From positions 2,542,001-2,606,000 of the forward strand of contig CAVZRC010000003.1 in assembly GCA_963777695.1 (NCBI GenBank): 64,000 bases of DNA, written 5' to 3'. Under the pieces are notes generated by a model, which saw nothing but the letters and a program-made list of their open reading frames with translations, did not search any database and was not told the DNA's origin. Shown piece after piece: positions 1 to 8,453 of the stretch. Position numbers and translations under genes: made by a program. This DNA is from CAVZRC01 sp963777695 (GTDB taxonomy: Bacteria > Planctomycetota > Planctomycetia > Isosphaerales > Isosphaeraceae). How positions within the stretch are numbered: position 1 is the stretch's first letter; each line of letters begins with the position of its first letter.

Positions 1-438
1 TCCCTCAGCTTGGATCCTGGCCGGGTCGCGGACATGTCCTTGGAGTTGATCGTCCGGGCCGACTCGCTACGGCTGGAGGACCGCGTCAGTGATTCCGACC
101 GCCGTGAGATCGAGGGTCGCATGCGGTCGGAAGTGTTCGACGCATCGAGATACCCCGAGATGATTTTTCGGACCGGTCAGGCCGCAGCCGACTCGATGGG
201 CCCCGGCCGGTACCAACTCCGGCTTGATGGCGACCTGACTTTGCGCGGCCTCACGCGCCCGCATCGGATGATCGCCGAGCTGATCGTCTTCAAGGACGGA
301 CTCCGCCTTCGAGGCGAGGACAGTCTCCGCATGTCCGACCACGGGATCAAGCCGGTGACGGCCGTCGGGGGGACGATCCGATTGAAGGACGATGTGAAGG
401 TCGCGTTCGACATCGGCGCCTTGCCAGAGGGCCAGTGA
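1..438 (+). CDS. YceI-like family protein (5' end outside window)
   Basis: The frame is open from the first base, so the gene starts upstream; a TTG at 10 lies inside it but is unlikely to be the start. The visible 145 residues have the pattern of the YceI lipocalin-like fold: a segment reading RSEVFDASRYPEMIFRT, then a strand-rich stretch with LTLRGLTRP, which matches the family's conserved 'DVxxYPxxxF' and 'GxLTxxGxT' motifs. YceI proteins bind isoprenoid or amphiphilic ligands, usually in the periplasm; the ligand here is unknown. It is followed by the hydrogenase accessory genes in the same direction. The assignment rests on motif recognition only. Confidence 0.7.
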   Translation, partial: SLSLDPGRVADMSLELIVRADSLRLEDRVSDSDRREIEGRMRSEVFDASRYPEMIFRTGQAAADSMGPGRYQLRLDGDLTLRGLTRPHRMIAELIVFKDGLRLRGEDSLRMSDHGIKPVTAVGGTIRLKDDVKVAFDIGALPEGQ

Positions 439-504
439 GTGTTCGTGTTTTCTCATCATTGACATACGCAAGATCGACATCGTTTCCGGGAAAGGGGGCC
501 AAGC

Positions 505-717
505 ATGTTAGGTCTGGAATCCGGTCGGAGCGAATCCGGGTTGCCCGCGACGGCCGACGACTGGACGGGGCGATCCGCCCTCGAGAGGCGGAGGAGTCCG
601 GCAGGACTCTCCCCGGGCGTGATCATCGCCGGAGTGGCGGTGATCGGCCTGGGATGGCTGGCGTGGTCCTATCTCGGCCCCGACTTGAAGCGATACTTGA
701 AGATCCATTCGATGTGA
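505..717 (+). CDS. Small single-span membrane protein of hydrogenase cluster
   Basis: A 70-residue protein starting at an ATG preceded by a strong purine-rich site (AAAGGGGG, about 8 bases upstream). The N-terminal half is polar, residues about 36-55 form one hydrophobic span (VIIAGVAVIGLGWLAWSYL), and the tail is the basic sequence DLKRYLKIHSM. That short span plus a 'DxKRYxxIxSM' ending resembles the small DUF6893-type proteins that I recall from actinobacterial hydrogenase clusters. It lies between the YceI fragment and a conserved unknown gene, all in the same direction. No function is known; a role in anchoring or assembling the hydrogenase is inference from context. Confidence 0.65.
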   Translation: MLGLESGRSESGLPATADDWTGRSALERRRSPAGLSPGVIIAGVAVIGLGWLAWSYLGPDLKRYLKIHSM

Positions 718-767
718 ATTCACGCCGGCCGATGGATTCCCCGGCCATGCTGCATGGAGCGGTTGTC

Positions 768-1742
768 ATGAACGTCGCGCTCGTGGATCAGATCGCCAAC
801 GCCGTCCTGTACGAGGGCTATCTCCTGTATCCCTATCGTCCGTCCGTGAAGAACCGACAACGATGGACATTCGGAGGCTTATACCCCCGCTCGTACAGCG
901 AGGCGAGCCAGGGTTCCGATCCCTGGATGTCGCAGACGGAATGCCTCGTCGAGGAGGGAGAGCGTGCATTCCTGAGCGTGCGAGTCCGATTCCTTCAGCT
1001 CCAGACACGCCGGGCCGAGCGGGCTGGGGTCTCGCCGAACGATGGCCAGTCCGACTGGCAGGAGGCCGTCGAACGCGTGATCGACGCGGGCGAGCAGGAG
1101 CTGGCCGCGCTGGTCGCACGGCCGCACTCCTGCGCGTTCCTGTTTCCGCGGCGACGGGAGTGTAAGCCCGACGGCACGAGCCTCGACACGATCGTCCGCG
1201 AACAGGAGCCCATCACCGGCTCTGTGGACGTCTCGGCCGAACGTGTCGAGGAGGGCCTCTCCAAGGTGACCGTCAGGGTCTCCAACACCACACCGATCGA
1301 CTCGGCGAACCCGATCCGTCGCGACGAGGCCCAGTTGCAAGCGATCGTCTCGACGCACGCGATCCTCGGCGTCCGCGGCGGCGCGTTCGTCTCATCGATC
1401 GATCCTCCAGAGGTCTGGCGCGAGGTCGCGGCGGGATGTCGCAATATCGGGGCCTGGCCCGTCCTGGTCGGCGAGCCGGGCGATCGGCACACGATGCTCT
1501 CGGCGCCGATCATCCTCTATGACTATCCTCAGATCGCCCCGGAGAGCCCGGGGGATCTGTTCGACGCTACCGAAATTGACGAGATCCTCACCCTCCGCAT
1601 CCTGACCCTCACCGACGATGAGAAGCGGGCAATGGCGGGCGTCAACGAGCGAGCCCGTGCGCTCCTCGAGCGGACCGAATCGATCGCGCGCGAGCAACTT
1701 ATGGGACTTCATGGGACAATCCGGGGCCTCCGGCCCCTTTGA
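768..1742 (+). CDS. Conserved unknown protein of hydrogenase accessory cluster
   Basis: About 324 residues, no signal peptide and no clear membrane span, so probably cytoplasmic. The frame stays open further upstream, but the ATG at 768 has a GGAG about nine bases before it and opens the conserved-looking stretch MNVALVDQIANAVLYEGYLL, so I chose it; ATGs at 732 and 747 are alternatives. The N-terminal pattern (ANAVLYEGYLLYPYRPS) is one I associate with unknown proteins encoded next to [NiFe]-hydrogenase structural genes. The next gene starts 16 bases downstream. I do not know a biochemical function. The link to hydrogenase is by position beside the maturation protease, hypA and hypB. Confidence 0.7.
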   Translation: MNVALVDQIANAVLYEGYLLYPYRPSVKNRQRWTFGGLYPRSYSEASQGSDPWMSQTECLVEEGERAFLSVRVRFLQLQTRRAERAGVSPNDGQSDWQEAVERVIDAGEQELAALVARPHSCAFLFPRRRECKPDGTSLDTIVREQEPITGSVDVSAERVEEGLSKVTVRVSNTTPIDSANPIRRDEAQLQAIVSTHAILGVRGGAFVSSIDPPEVWREVAAGCRNIGAWPVLVGEPGDRHTMLSAPIILYDYPQIAPESPGDLFDATEIDEILTLRILTLTDDEKRAMAGVNERARALLERTESIAREQLMGLHGTIRGLRPL

Positions 1743-1758
1743 GCGAGCGAGTTTAGCA

Positions 1759-2073
1759 ATGGACCCTTTCGAGCCCTGGGATGATCGGCCGAAGATCGAT
1801 CGCATTCGCGTCGCTGGCGTCGAATACCGGCTGGGCGACCGGGTGAGGATCTGGCCGCTGGGCGACGCCGATATCTTCGACCTGGCGCTGAAGGGGAAGG
1901 ACGCCACGATCGCGGCCATCGAGCAGGATTATGAGGATCGCGTCCACGTGGCCGTCACCGTGGACGATGATCCCGGTCAGGATCTCGGCCTGGAGGGGAA
2001 GCCCGGTCATCGCTTCTTCTTCCGACCCGAGGAACTCGAACCGATCGAGTGTAATGAACGGAGCGACCCATGA
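1759..2073 (+). CDS. Conserved unknown protein of hydrogenase accessory cluster
   Basis: 104 residues from the ATG at 1759. The frame extends upstream into the preceding gene, but the shorter start fits the gene spacing. It is an acidic, strand-rich small protein with the segment YRLGDRVRIWPLGDADIFDL near residues 25-45 and a run of acids (VTVDDDPG). Its stop overlaps the start of the maturation protease by four bases (ATGA at 2070-2073), so the two are probably translationally coupled. I do not recognise a named domain. Coupling to the protease makes a role in hydrogenase maturation or expression plausible, but that is inference. Confidence 0.75.
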   Translation: MDPFEPWDDRPKIDRIRVAGVEYRLGDRVRIWPLGDADIFDLALKGKDATIAAIEQDYEDRVHVAVTVDDDPGQDLGLEGKPGHRFFFRPEELEPIECNERSDP

Positions 2074-2615
2074 CGCCTCCGCGAATCCTGATCGCGGGCA
2101 TAGGGAACATCTTCCTGGGGGACGACGCCTTCGGCTCCGAGGTGGCGCGACGCCTGGCCGCGCGGACGATGCCGGACAGCGTGCGCGTGGTGGACTTCGG
2201 CATCCGGGGCCTCGACCTGGCCTACGCGCTGCTCGACGGTCATGACGCGGCCATCCTGGTGGACGCGACACCTCGCGGCGGCACGCCCGGGACGCTCTAC
2301 GTCATCGAACCCGATGCCGGAGAGGCTCGCGAGCCGGAGGACTCCGACCTGTTGATCCAGACGCACGGCATGGATCCGGTGAAAGTCCTCCGTCTTGCGG
2401 CGGCCCTGGGTGGACACACCGGGCGCGTGATCCTCGTCGGCTGCGAGCCGGCGACGATCGGCACCGACGAGGATCCGGTCATGGGGCTCAGCGCACCCGT
2501 CGAGGCGGCCGTGAACCTGGCCATAGGTCTCATCGATTCGCTGGTCGCCGAGCTCCTCGACACGCGACACAGCCAGGACATGATCGCGGCGGACGGGCCG
2601 GGAATCGAGGTGTGA
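2070..2615 (+). CDS. [NiFe]-hydrogenase maturation protease (HupD/HyaD/HycI family)
   Basis: 181 residues, the usual size for this family. These endopeptidases remove the C-terminal tail of the hydrogenase large subunit after nickel insertion, using the nickel as recognition signal. The N-terminal strand IAGIGNIFLGDDAFG (residues 8-22) is the family's 'GNxxxxDDxxG' motif with the first metal ligand around D18. VDA at 64-66 supplies the second acid, and H99 in QTHGMDP is the expected histidine ligand. It overlaps the upstream gene by four bases and is seven bases before hypA. No hydrogenase structural gene lies in this window; it would be expected further upstream. Confidence 0.9.
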   Translation: MTPPRILIAGIGNIFLGDDAFGSEVARRLAARTMPDSVRVVDFGIRGLDLAYALLDGHDAAILVDATPRGGTPGTLYVIEPDAGEAREPEDSDLLIQTHGMDPVKVLRLAAALGGHTGRVILVGCEPATIGTDEDPVMGLSAPVEAAVNLAIGLIDSLVAELLDTRHSQDMIAADGPGIEV

Positions 2616-2622
2616 GGGTATC

Positions 2623-2952
2623 ATGCACGAGTTGGGGATCGCCCAGGAAATCATCGCGATCGTCTCCGGCCGCGCCGGGGATGCCCGGGTCACGCGTGTG
2701 GTGCTGGAGATCGGCCAGCACGCGCTGATCCTGCCGGACTCGATCCGGTTCTGTTTCGACCTTTGCAGTGAGGGGACGGCGGCAGAAGGGGCCCGGCTCG
2801 AAATCCGCGAGATCCCGGGCCTGGCGCGTTGCCGGCAGTGCGGGGCCGAGGTCGCGCTCGCGGAGCCCTTCGGGAGTTGCTCCTGCGGCAGCTACGATCT
2901 CCAGTGGCTGGCCGGCGACGAGATCCAGATCAAAGAAATGGAGGTGGCTTGA
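2623..2952 (+). CDS. hypA: Hydrogenase nickel incorporation protein HypA
   Basis: 109 residues, typical HypA length. The protein begins MHELGIAQEI, the invariant MHE that binds nickel through the N-terminus and H2. The zinc-binding loop is C70-R-Q-C73 followed by C86-S-C88; the second half is a CxC rather than the common CxxC, a shortened knuckle worth noting. HypA delivers nickel to the large subunit together with HypB. It lies seven bases after the maturation protease, and its TGA overlaps the hypB ATG by one base (TGATG), indicating translational coupling. Confidence 0.93.
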   Translation: MHELGIAQEIIAIVSGRAGDARVTRVVLEIGQHALILPDSIRFCFDLCSEGTAAEGARLEIREIPGLARCRQCGAEVALAEPFGSCSCGSYDLQWLAGDEIQIKEMEVA

Positions 2953-3800
2953 TGTGCGCGACCTGCGGCTGCTCGGACGACTCCCAGACCAGACTCACCG
3001 ACCTGCAAAGCGGGGAGACGATCGTCCTCAATCCCCCCCACGATCATTCGCATCCCCACGACCACGGTCATGGGAACGGGCATGACCATCACCACGACCA
3101 CGACCACGACCATGCCCATCAACACGGAACCGTCATCTCGCTCGAACAGGAGGTCCTCGCCCGGAACAACCGCCTGGCGGAGCGGGTTCGGGGCTGGCTG
3201 GCGGGACGGGACATCCTGGCGCTGAACCTCGTCAGCTCGCCGGGAGCGGGCAAGACCACACTATTGGAGCGGACGATCAGCGACCTGGGCCGGGAGGTCC
3301 CGATCTCCGTCATCGAGGGCGACCAGCAGACCCTCCACGATGCCCAGCGGATCCAGGCGACGGGTTGTCGGGTCGTCCAGATCAATACGGGTACAGCGTG
3401 TCACCTCGACGCCTCGATGATGGGCCGGGCCCTCCAACAACTGGACCCGCCGCGCGATTCGGTCGTGATGATCGAGAACGTCGGCAACCTGGTCTGCCCG
3501 GCGCTCTTCGACCTCGGCGAGCGGGCCAAGGTGGTGATCGTCTCCGTGACCGAGGGGGATGACAAGCCCATCAAGTACCCGCACATGTTCCGCGCGAGCG
3601 AGGTCATGATCCTGAACAAGATCGACCTCCTGCCCTACGTGCAGTTCAACGTCGAGCGCTGCCTCGACTTCGCGCGCAAAGTCAATCCGAACATCCACAT
3701 CATCGAGGTCTCGGCGACCCGCGGCGATGGCCTGGAGGATTGGTATGGATGGCTGCGCGGGCAGGCCGCGCAACGACAGGCCGCTGAGCAACTCGTCTGA
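2952..3800 (+). CDS. hypB: Hydrogenase nickel incorporation GTPase HypB
   Basis: 282 residues when started at the ATG overlapping the hypA stop; the frame is open further upstream but that would run through hypA. The protein begins MCATCGC, a high-affinity nickel site of the CxxCGC type. Residues about 30-58 are a histidine/aspartate-rich stretch of the kind that stores nickel in many HypB proteins. A SIMIBI-class GTPase domain follows, with Walker A SSPGAGKTT at 95-103, an IEGDQQT switch region, and NKIDLLP as the guanine-specificity motif. GTP hydrolysis drives nickel transfer with HypA. This is the last gene of the packed hydrogenase operon; hypC, D, E and F are not in the window. Confidence 0.95.
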   Translation: MCATCGCSDDSQTRLTDLQSGETIVLNPPHDHSHPHDHGHGNGHDHHHDHDHDHAHQHGTVISLEQEVLARNNRLAERVRGWLAGRDILALNLVSSPGAGKTTLLERTISDLGREVPISVIEGDQQTLHDAQRIQATGCRVVQINTGTACHLDASMMGRALQQLDPPRDSVVMIENVGNLVCPALFDLGERAKVVIVSVTEGDDKPIKYPHMFRASEVMILNKIDLLPYVQFNVERCLDFARKVNPNIHIIEVSATRGDGLEDWYGWLRGQAAQRQAAEQLV

Positions 3801-3917
3801 CCCGAGTGGGAGCCCCTGACAGTCGTCGAACCGTTCGAAACCTCCATTGCCTCGCTCGAGACGAGCTCCGACAATGGTTGGGGCGACATCGAACGTTGGT
3901 TTTGAGGAGTCGCACCG

Positions 3918-4241
3918 ATGTCAAGCGAGATGATCGATCTGACCCTGCCCGCACATGATCCGACGATACCCAAGCCGCGAGGGCTTCTCCCGGTGCCGCC
4001 CGAGATAGAGGAGGGGATCGCGGCCGAACAGGCGCGGCTTCAACCCTATTTTACGGACGAGTATGCGAAGGAGTCCAGGGATTATCGGACCCTGCGATAC
4101 TACTACGAGGGGACTGAAGTCGCTTCCCGGCGGACGCCCGAAGGGATCGAGGTGCTGGCCGTTGGCTGGGATGAGTGCGTGAAGTTCCTGGAGGAAACGC
4201 CCTTCGAACGTCGGCAGGATGTTCGGATTGGAGGAGGGTAA
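3918..4241 (+). CDS. Hypothetical protein, 107 residues
   Basis: A soluble, acidic protein of 107 residues with an ATG start and an upstream TTTTGAGGAG ribosome-binding site. There is no signal peptide, membrane span or recognised domain. The middle (YTFDEYAKESRDY-like region, then YYYEGTEVASRRTPEGIEVLAVG) has the regular alternation of a folded small domain, and codon use is like the neighbours (G/C at third positions). It begins 117 bases after hypB, far enough to be its own unit. A second very short frame starts just after it behind GGAGGAGGG. No function can be assigned. Confidence 0.6.
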   Translation: MSSEMIDLTLPAHDPTIPKPRGLLPVPPEIEEGIAAEQARLQPYFTDEYAKESRDYRTLRYYYEGTEVASRRTPEGIEVLAVGWDECVKFLEETPFERRQDVRIGGG

Positions 4242-4242
4242 G

Positions 4243-4356
4243 ATGACGAACGAAACTCTCGATGACGCCCACCTTCTCATATCATTCGAGGAGTTCTTGG
4301 TCGAAGAGGATCATCACCCATCCAATTCGCGATCCCACATCTGTGGGTTGCCTTGA
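4243..4356 (+). CDS. Possible micro-ORF, 37 residues
   Basis: An ATG directly downstream of a very strong GGAGGAGGG site (4228-4240 region) opens a 37-residue frame of acidic character (LLISFEEFLVEEDHHPS) ending at a TGA at 4354. The ribosome-binding site sits inside the last codons of the preceding gene. Its 3' end overlaps the converging minus-strand gene that ends at 4314, so it may be the start of a gene that has lost its tail, or simply spurious. The only support is the ribosome-binding site and the early in-frame hydrophobic-acidic pattern. Confidence 0.25.
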   Translation: MTNETLDDAHLLISFEEFLVEEDHHPSNSRSHICGLP

Positions 4357-4739
4357 CTTGCATCTGGGCCCTCGTCTGGCCAGGCGGGCTCCGGCTGGTC
4401 CCAATCAACGTCGATCTTTTCGACGGTTGGCCAGAAGAAGCCTCCGACACGGACCCAGCCTCTTTTCATGAGGCCATCTCGACCGAGCACCTCGACTCGG
4501 AAAACGACCTGGAAACTTCCCGAACTCCAGAAGAACGGCCCCCTGCGAAACGTCCGCTCTTGCTGTCGAACGATCCGGTATCCCTTCTCCTTCGCCCATT
4601 GTTGAAGAGCAGTCGGGGCAGCATACCATCGAAAATTCAGATGCGTTCCCATCGCGAACAGCCAGATGATGGAGAATGGAATGAAGCAGCAGCACTCGAA
4701 TCCAGTGCCGCTATTCGCCGCCCATAGTAGTCTGGCCAT
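4314..4739 (-). CDS. Hypothetical membrane-anchored protein (planctomycete type)
   Basis: 141 residues. Residues about 15-30 (a cysteine triplet followed by FIPFSIIWLFAM) form one hydrophobic segment, so the protein is probably anchored near its N-terminus. The following domain contains ALQQWAKEKGYRIVRQQERTF and a repeated 'FRRGPFFW..GSFQVVFRVEV' pattern that I have seen in uncharacterised planctomycete proteins. There is a Trp/Phe-rich strand section and an acidic Pro-rich tail. It is transcribed against its neighbours. The start could be the later ATG before GTHLNFRW if the hydrophobic segment is not translated. Function unknown. Confidence 0.65.
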   Translation of the reverse strand: MARLLWAANSGTGFECCCFIPFSIIWLFAMGTHLNFRWYAAPTALQQWAKEKGYRIVRQQERTFRRGPFFWSSGSFQVVFRVEVLGRDGLMKRGWVRVGGFFWPTVEKIDVDWDQPEPAWPDEGPDASQGNPQMWDRELDG

Positions 4740-4979
4740 AGGACGTCGTCCAGTCCCTGTTCAAGGGGCCAAGATCCATGCGGATTCATCGTACCTTCAA
4801 CCGGCGAGTTCGACGAGTGAAGATGATCGCCGGTATGGGTTTGCGTGCCAAGGCACGCCTCCGTCTTGGTCGAAGATCGTTACAACGGGCAATGACGTTG
4901 GTACAATCGAGCCCCGAAAGGTCGGGATTTACCGTGATTTGCGGCTCCCAGCATCCTGAGGTTCCGAAAGGAAGCCCTC
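4740..4979. other. Intergenic region with no supported gene
   Basis: 240 bases between a minus-strand gene start and the plus-strand beta-helix gene, so it must hold promoters for both directions. I see no convincing protein, RNA or repeat. A GGAAG about eight bases before the GTG at 4980 is a plausible ribosome-binding site for the downstream gene. Confidence 0.4.
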
Positions 4980-7385
4980 GTGCCCAGGACAGCGATCAGG
5001 CTCTTCTGTTTCTCCTTGCTCGCGTCTTCTTGCGTCGCCCGAGCCGGCGTCATCATCCACGTCGCCCCGGCCGGCAATGATGCCAGCCCCGGCACGTCCG
5101 ACAAGCCCGTGCGAACGCCCGCCCGCGCCCGCGACCTCGTCCGCGCCGCGAAAGGGCAGGGGGGCGGTCCCTTCATCGTCCGGTTTGCCGCCGGCACGTA
5201 TTACCTCGCCGAGACGCTCGTCCTCGGTCCCGAGGACTCCGGCACCTTTGATCGGCCGATCACCTATGCGGCCGATCCCGGCGCATCGGTCGTCCTGAGT
5301 GGCGGTGCCCGGCTCAATCTGGACTGGAAGCCAGACAAGGACGGCATCATGCAGGCCGAAGTCGTCGGCAAGCTGCCATTCGAGATGGACCAGGTCTTCG
5401 TCAACGGCCGACGGATGCGGATGGCTCGCTATCCGAATTATGCCGCCGATGTCCGGCCGTTCAATGGCACGGCCGCCGACGCCATCGAGCCCTCTCGCGT
5501 CAAGGGTTGGTCGCATCCCGCCGGTGCCTATGTCCACGCCCTGCATCGGCTGGCCTGGGGCGACTTCCATTATCGCGTCACGGGCGTCGATGAGCGGGGC
5601 CAGGTCAAGCTCGAAGGCGGCTGGCAGAACAATCGCCGCATGGGCATGCACGAACGCCACCGCTTCGTCGAGAACGTCTTCGAGGAGCTCGACGCACCCG
5701 GCGAGTGGTATTTCGATGCGGCCAATCGAAGGCTGTTCTTCTATCCGCCGAAGGGCGTGGAATTGCGCACGGCGACCGTCGAGGCCGCCGGCATCCGTCA
5801 CCTGGTCGAATTCCGGGGCACGCGAGAGCAGCCGGTCCGCTTCGTCAGTTTGCGAGGGTTAACCTTCACGCATACGTCCCGCACCTTCATGGACAACAAG
5901 GAGCCGCTCCTGCGCAGCGACTGGACCATCTACCGCGGAGGGGCCGTCTTGTTCGAGGGAAGTGAGGACTGCGGCGTCGCCGACTGCGATTTCGACCAGG
6001 TCGGGGGTAATGCCGTCTTCGTGAATCGACGTAATCATCGCGTCGTGATCAGCGGTTGCAAGATCGTCGAGGCGGGCGCCAACGGAGTTTGCTTCGTGGG
6101 CGATCCGTCGGCGGTCCGCTCGCCGTTGTTCGAGTACGGCCAGACGCAGCCCTTGGAGGCGATCGACCGCACCCCGGGCCCGAAGACCGACGACTACCCG
6201 GCGCATTGTCACCTCCGCGACTGCTTGATCACCGGTATCGGCCAGTTCGAGAAGCAGTCGGCGGGTGTGGAAATCGCGATGTCGCTGGCGATTGATGTGA
6301 TCAATTGCAGCATTTATGACGTGCCGCGTGCCGGGATCAACATCGGAGACGGTTGCTGGGGTGGCCACCGCATCGAGGGATGCGACGTCTTCGACACCGT
6401 CCAGGAGACTGGCGACCATGGCTCGTTCAACTCGTGGGGCCGCGACCGCTACTGGCTACCGAACATCGCCGCCGTGAACGAGCGGGTCAAGAAGAACCCC
6501 GACCTGCCGCGGCTCGACTCCGTCAAGACGACCGAGATCCGCCACAACCGCTGGCGATGCGACCATGGCTGGGACATCGACCTCGATGACGGCTCGAGCG
6601 ACTATCTCATCGCGGAAAACCTGTGTCTCAACGGCGGGATCAAGTTGCGAGAGGGCTATCATCGTTCCGTCTGGAACAACATCATCGTCGGCAACTCGTT
6701 CCATCCGCACGTCTGGTACGAAGGCAGTGGCGATGATTTCCGGCGCAACATCGTCGGGAGCCAGTATTATCCGATCGGAATGCCGAAGGTGTGGGGAAGC
6801 TCGATCGATTTCAATCTCTTCCCCGACGAGGGATCGCTAAAGTCGTCGAAGGCGCTCGGCCTCGACGCCCATTCGCTGTCCGGCGACCCGCTCTTCGTCG
6901 ACCCGGCCAGGGGCGATTATCGCGTCCAGGAGGGATCCCCTGCACTCGAATTGGGATTCTTCAACTTCGCGATGGATCAATTCGGCGTCACTTCGCCGCG
7001 ACTGCGCGCCGAGGTACGCACGCCGCGCCTGCCGGCATACGCCAAACCGCCGGCCACACCACAGATCCGGAGGGGCGACCCTGTCCATGATTGGCTGGGG
7101 GCGAAGATCAGGGGAATTGCCGGGATGGGCGAGATGTCCGCGGCCGGCCTCGCGGACGAGTCCGGGGTGCTTCCGATCGATGTGCCGGCCGGCAGCGCCG
7201 CGGCGAGGGCCGGGCTCCGCAAGGGAGACGTCATCTTGAGATGCGAGGGAAAAAGGGTCTCCGTCGCCGACGATCTACTACGGATACTCGAAGCGGTCGC
7301 GGGCGGCAAGGACGTAGAATTAGGCGTCTGGCGCGACCAACATAACGCGACGGTGCATGTGTCGGCCGCCTCGACTCCCAGGTAA
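4980..7385 (+). CDS. Secreted right-handed beta-helix protein with C-terminal PDZ domain
   Basis: 801 residues from a GTG start. Residues 1-23 are a signal peptide (RLFCFSLLASSCVARAG), so the protein is exported. Residues about 25-60 carry the VAPAGNDASPGTSDKPVRT pattern that opens many planctomycete beta-helix proteins of the polysaccharide-lyase or glycoside-hydrolase superfamily. The central 350 residues are a parallel beta-helix with repeated 'N.I..N' turns (HNRWRCDHGWDIDLDDG, NNIIVGNSFHPH). Residues about 705-800 form a PDZ-like domain (GVLPIDVPAGSAAARAGLRKGDVI in pieces), an unusual partner for a beta-helix. Substrate is unknown; sugar-converting oxidoreductases follow it, so carbohydrate degradation is the likeliest role. 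Confidence 0.8.
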   Translation: MPRTAIRLFCFSLLASSCVARAGVIIHVAPAGNDASPGTSDKPVRTPARARDLVRAAKGQGGGPFIVRFAAGTYYLAETLVLGPEDSGTFDRPITYAADPGASVVLSGGARLNLDWKPDKDGIMQAEVVGKLPFEMDQVFVNGRRMRMARYPNYAADVRPFNGTAADAIEPSRVKGWSHPAGAYVHALHRLAWGDFHYRVTGVDERGQVKLEGGWQNNRRMGMHERHRFVENVFEELDAPGEWYFDAANRRLFFYPPKGVELRTATVEAAGIRHLVEFRGTREQPVRFVSLRGLTFTHTSRTFMDNKEPLLRSDWTIYRGGAVLFEGSEDCGVADCDFDQVGGNAVFVNRRNHRVVISGCKIVEAGANGVCFVGDPSAVRSPLFEYGQTQPLEAIDRTPGPKTDDYPAHCHLRDCLITGIGQFEKQSAGVEIAMSLAIDVINCSIYDVPRAGINIGDGCWGGHRIEGCDVFDTVQETGDHGSFNSWGRDRYWLPNIAAVNERVKKNPDLPRLDSVKTTEIRHNRWRCDHGWDIDLDDGSSDYLIAENLCLNGGIKLREGYHRSVWNNIIVGNSFHPHVWYEGSGDDFRRNIVGSQYYPIGMPKVWGSSIDFNLFPDEGSLKSSKALGLDAHSLSGDPLFVDPARGDYRVQEGSPALELGFFNFAMDQFGVTSPRLRAEVRTPRLPAYAKPPATPQIRRGDPVHDWLGAKIRGIAGMGEMSAAGLADESGVLPIDVPAGSAAARAGLRKGDVILRCEGKRVSVADDLLRILEAVAGGKDVELGVWRDQHNATVHVSAASTPR

Positions 7386-7456
7386 TCGAGATCGCGCGGG
7401 GCTGGTTTCGATGATTGGATTCGTGGATCTCACTCACGCTTTCGGGGCATGATCGA

Positions 7457-8434
7457 ATGGAATTCCGACCACTGGGCCGCACGGGTTTGCAGCTGTCCGC
7501 TTTGAGCTTCGGGGCGTCGTCGCTGGGCCAGGAGTTCCGCGCGGTGGACCTCGGCGAGGCGTTGCGATCGGTGCATGTCGCGCTCGACCTGGGCATGAAC
7601 TTCATCGACACCTCGCCCTTCTACGGCCGGGGCCTGAGCGAGTGCCTGCTGGGGATCGCGCTCCGCGGCGTGCCCCGAGATCGGTACTACCTAGGGACCA
7701 AGCTAGGCCGCTACGGGCCGGCGCAGTTCGATTTCTCGCCGCAGCGTGTGGCGGAGAGCGTGGACATCAGCCTCCAGCGGCTCGGCGTGGATTATCTCGA
7801 CATCATGCTATGCCACGACATCGAATTCGTGGACATGGCCCGCGTCGTCGAGGAGACCCTGCCGGCCCTGAAGGCCATCCAGAAGCAGGGCAAGGTGCGG
7901 TTCGTCGGCGTGAGCGGCTATCCGATGAAACTCTTTCGATACGTCCTCGACCATACCGACCTGGACGTGATCCTGTCCTACAACCACTACACGCTCCAGA
8001 ACACGATGCTCGCCGACCTGGTGCCTTATCTGAAGGAGAAGGGCGTCGGTATCATGAACGCGGCGCCGTTCTCGGCGCGCCTGCTCACGAACTCGACGTT
8101 GCCTCCTTGGCACAAGGCGACCGAGGAGGTGCGGTTGATCTGCCGACAGGCCGCCGCCCACTGCGACGCTCGCGGCGTGGACATCGCCCAGTTGGCGGTC
8201 CAGTACTCCGTGGCCAATCCTGACATGGCCACCTGCATCGTCGGCTCCGCCAACCCCGAGAACGTCCGCAAGTGGGTCGAGTGGGCCGACCGGCCGATCG
8301 ACGAGACGCTGCGAGACGAGGTGCTGGACATCCTCAAGCCGATCCACGACTGGTTCTACATCGAAGGCCGGCCGGAGAACAACGACCCCCTGCCGGTCCC
8401 TCGCGCCGAGGTGGCATCCCCCGGTTCCCATTGA
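7457..8434 (+). CDS. Aldo/keto reductase, L-galactose-dehydrogenase-like
   Basis: 325 residues. I chose the ATG at 7457 because MEFRPLGRTGLQLSALSFG is the canonical N-terminus of the family. The catalytic tetrad is visible: D51 and Y56 in FIDTSPFYG, K82 in LGTKLG, and H120 in MLCHDIEF. The pattern TSPFYG..SE..LG and the C-terminal IVGSANPENVRKWVEW place it near plant-type L-galactose dehydrogenases and related bacterial sugar dehydrogenases that use NAD(P). It sits 72 bases after the beta-helix gene and 19 bases before a zinc dehydrogenase, so the three may form a carbohydrate-oxidation operon. The exact sugar cannot be told from sequence. Confidence 0.88.
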   Translation: MEFRPLGRTGLQLSALSFGASSLGQEFRAVDLGEALRSVHVALDLGMNFIDTSPFYGRGLSECLLGIALRGVPRDRYYLGTKLGRYGPAQFDFSPQRVAESVDISLQRLGVDYLDIMLCHDIEFVDMARVVEETLPALKAIQKQGKVRFVGVSGYPMKLFRYVLDHTDLDVILSYNHYTLQNTMLADLVPYLKEKGVGIMNAAPFSARLLTNSTLPPWHKATEEVRLICRQAAAHCDARGVDIAQLAVQYSVANPDMATCIVGSANPENVRKWVEWADRPIDETLRDEVLDILKPIHDWFYIEGRPENNDPLPVPRAEVASPGSH

Positions 8435-8453
8435 GATGAGAGAACAATAACCG

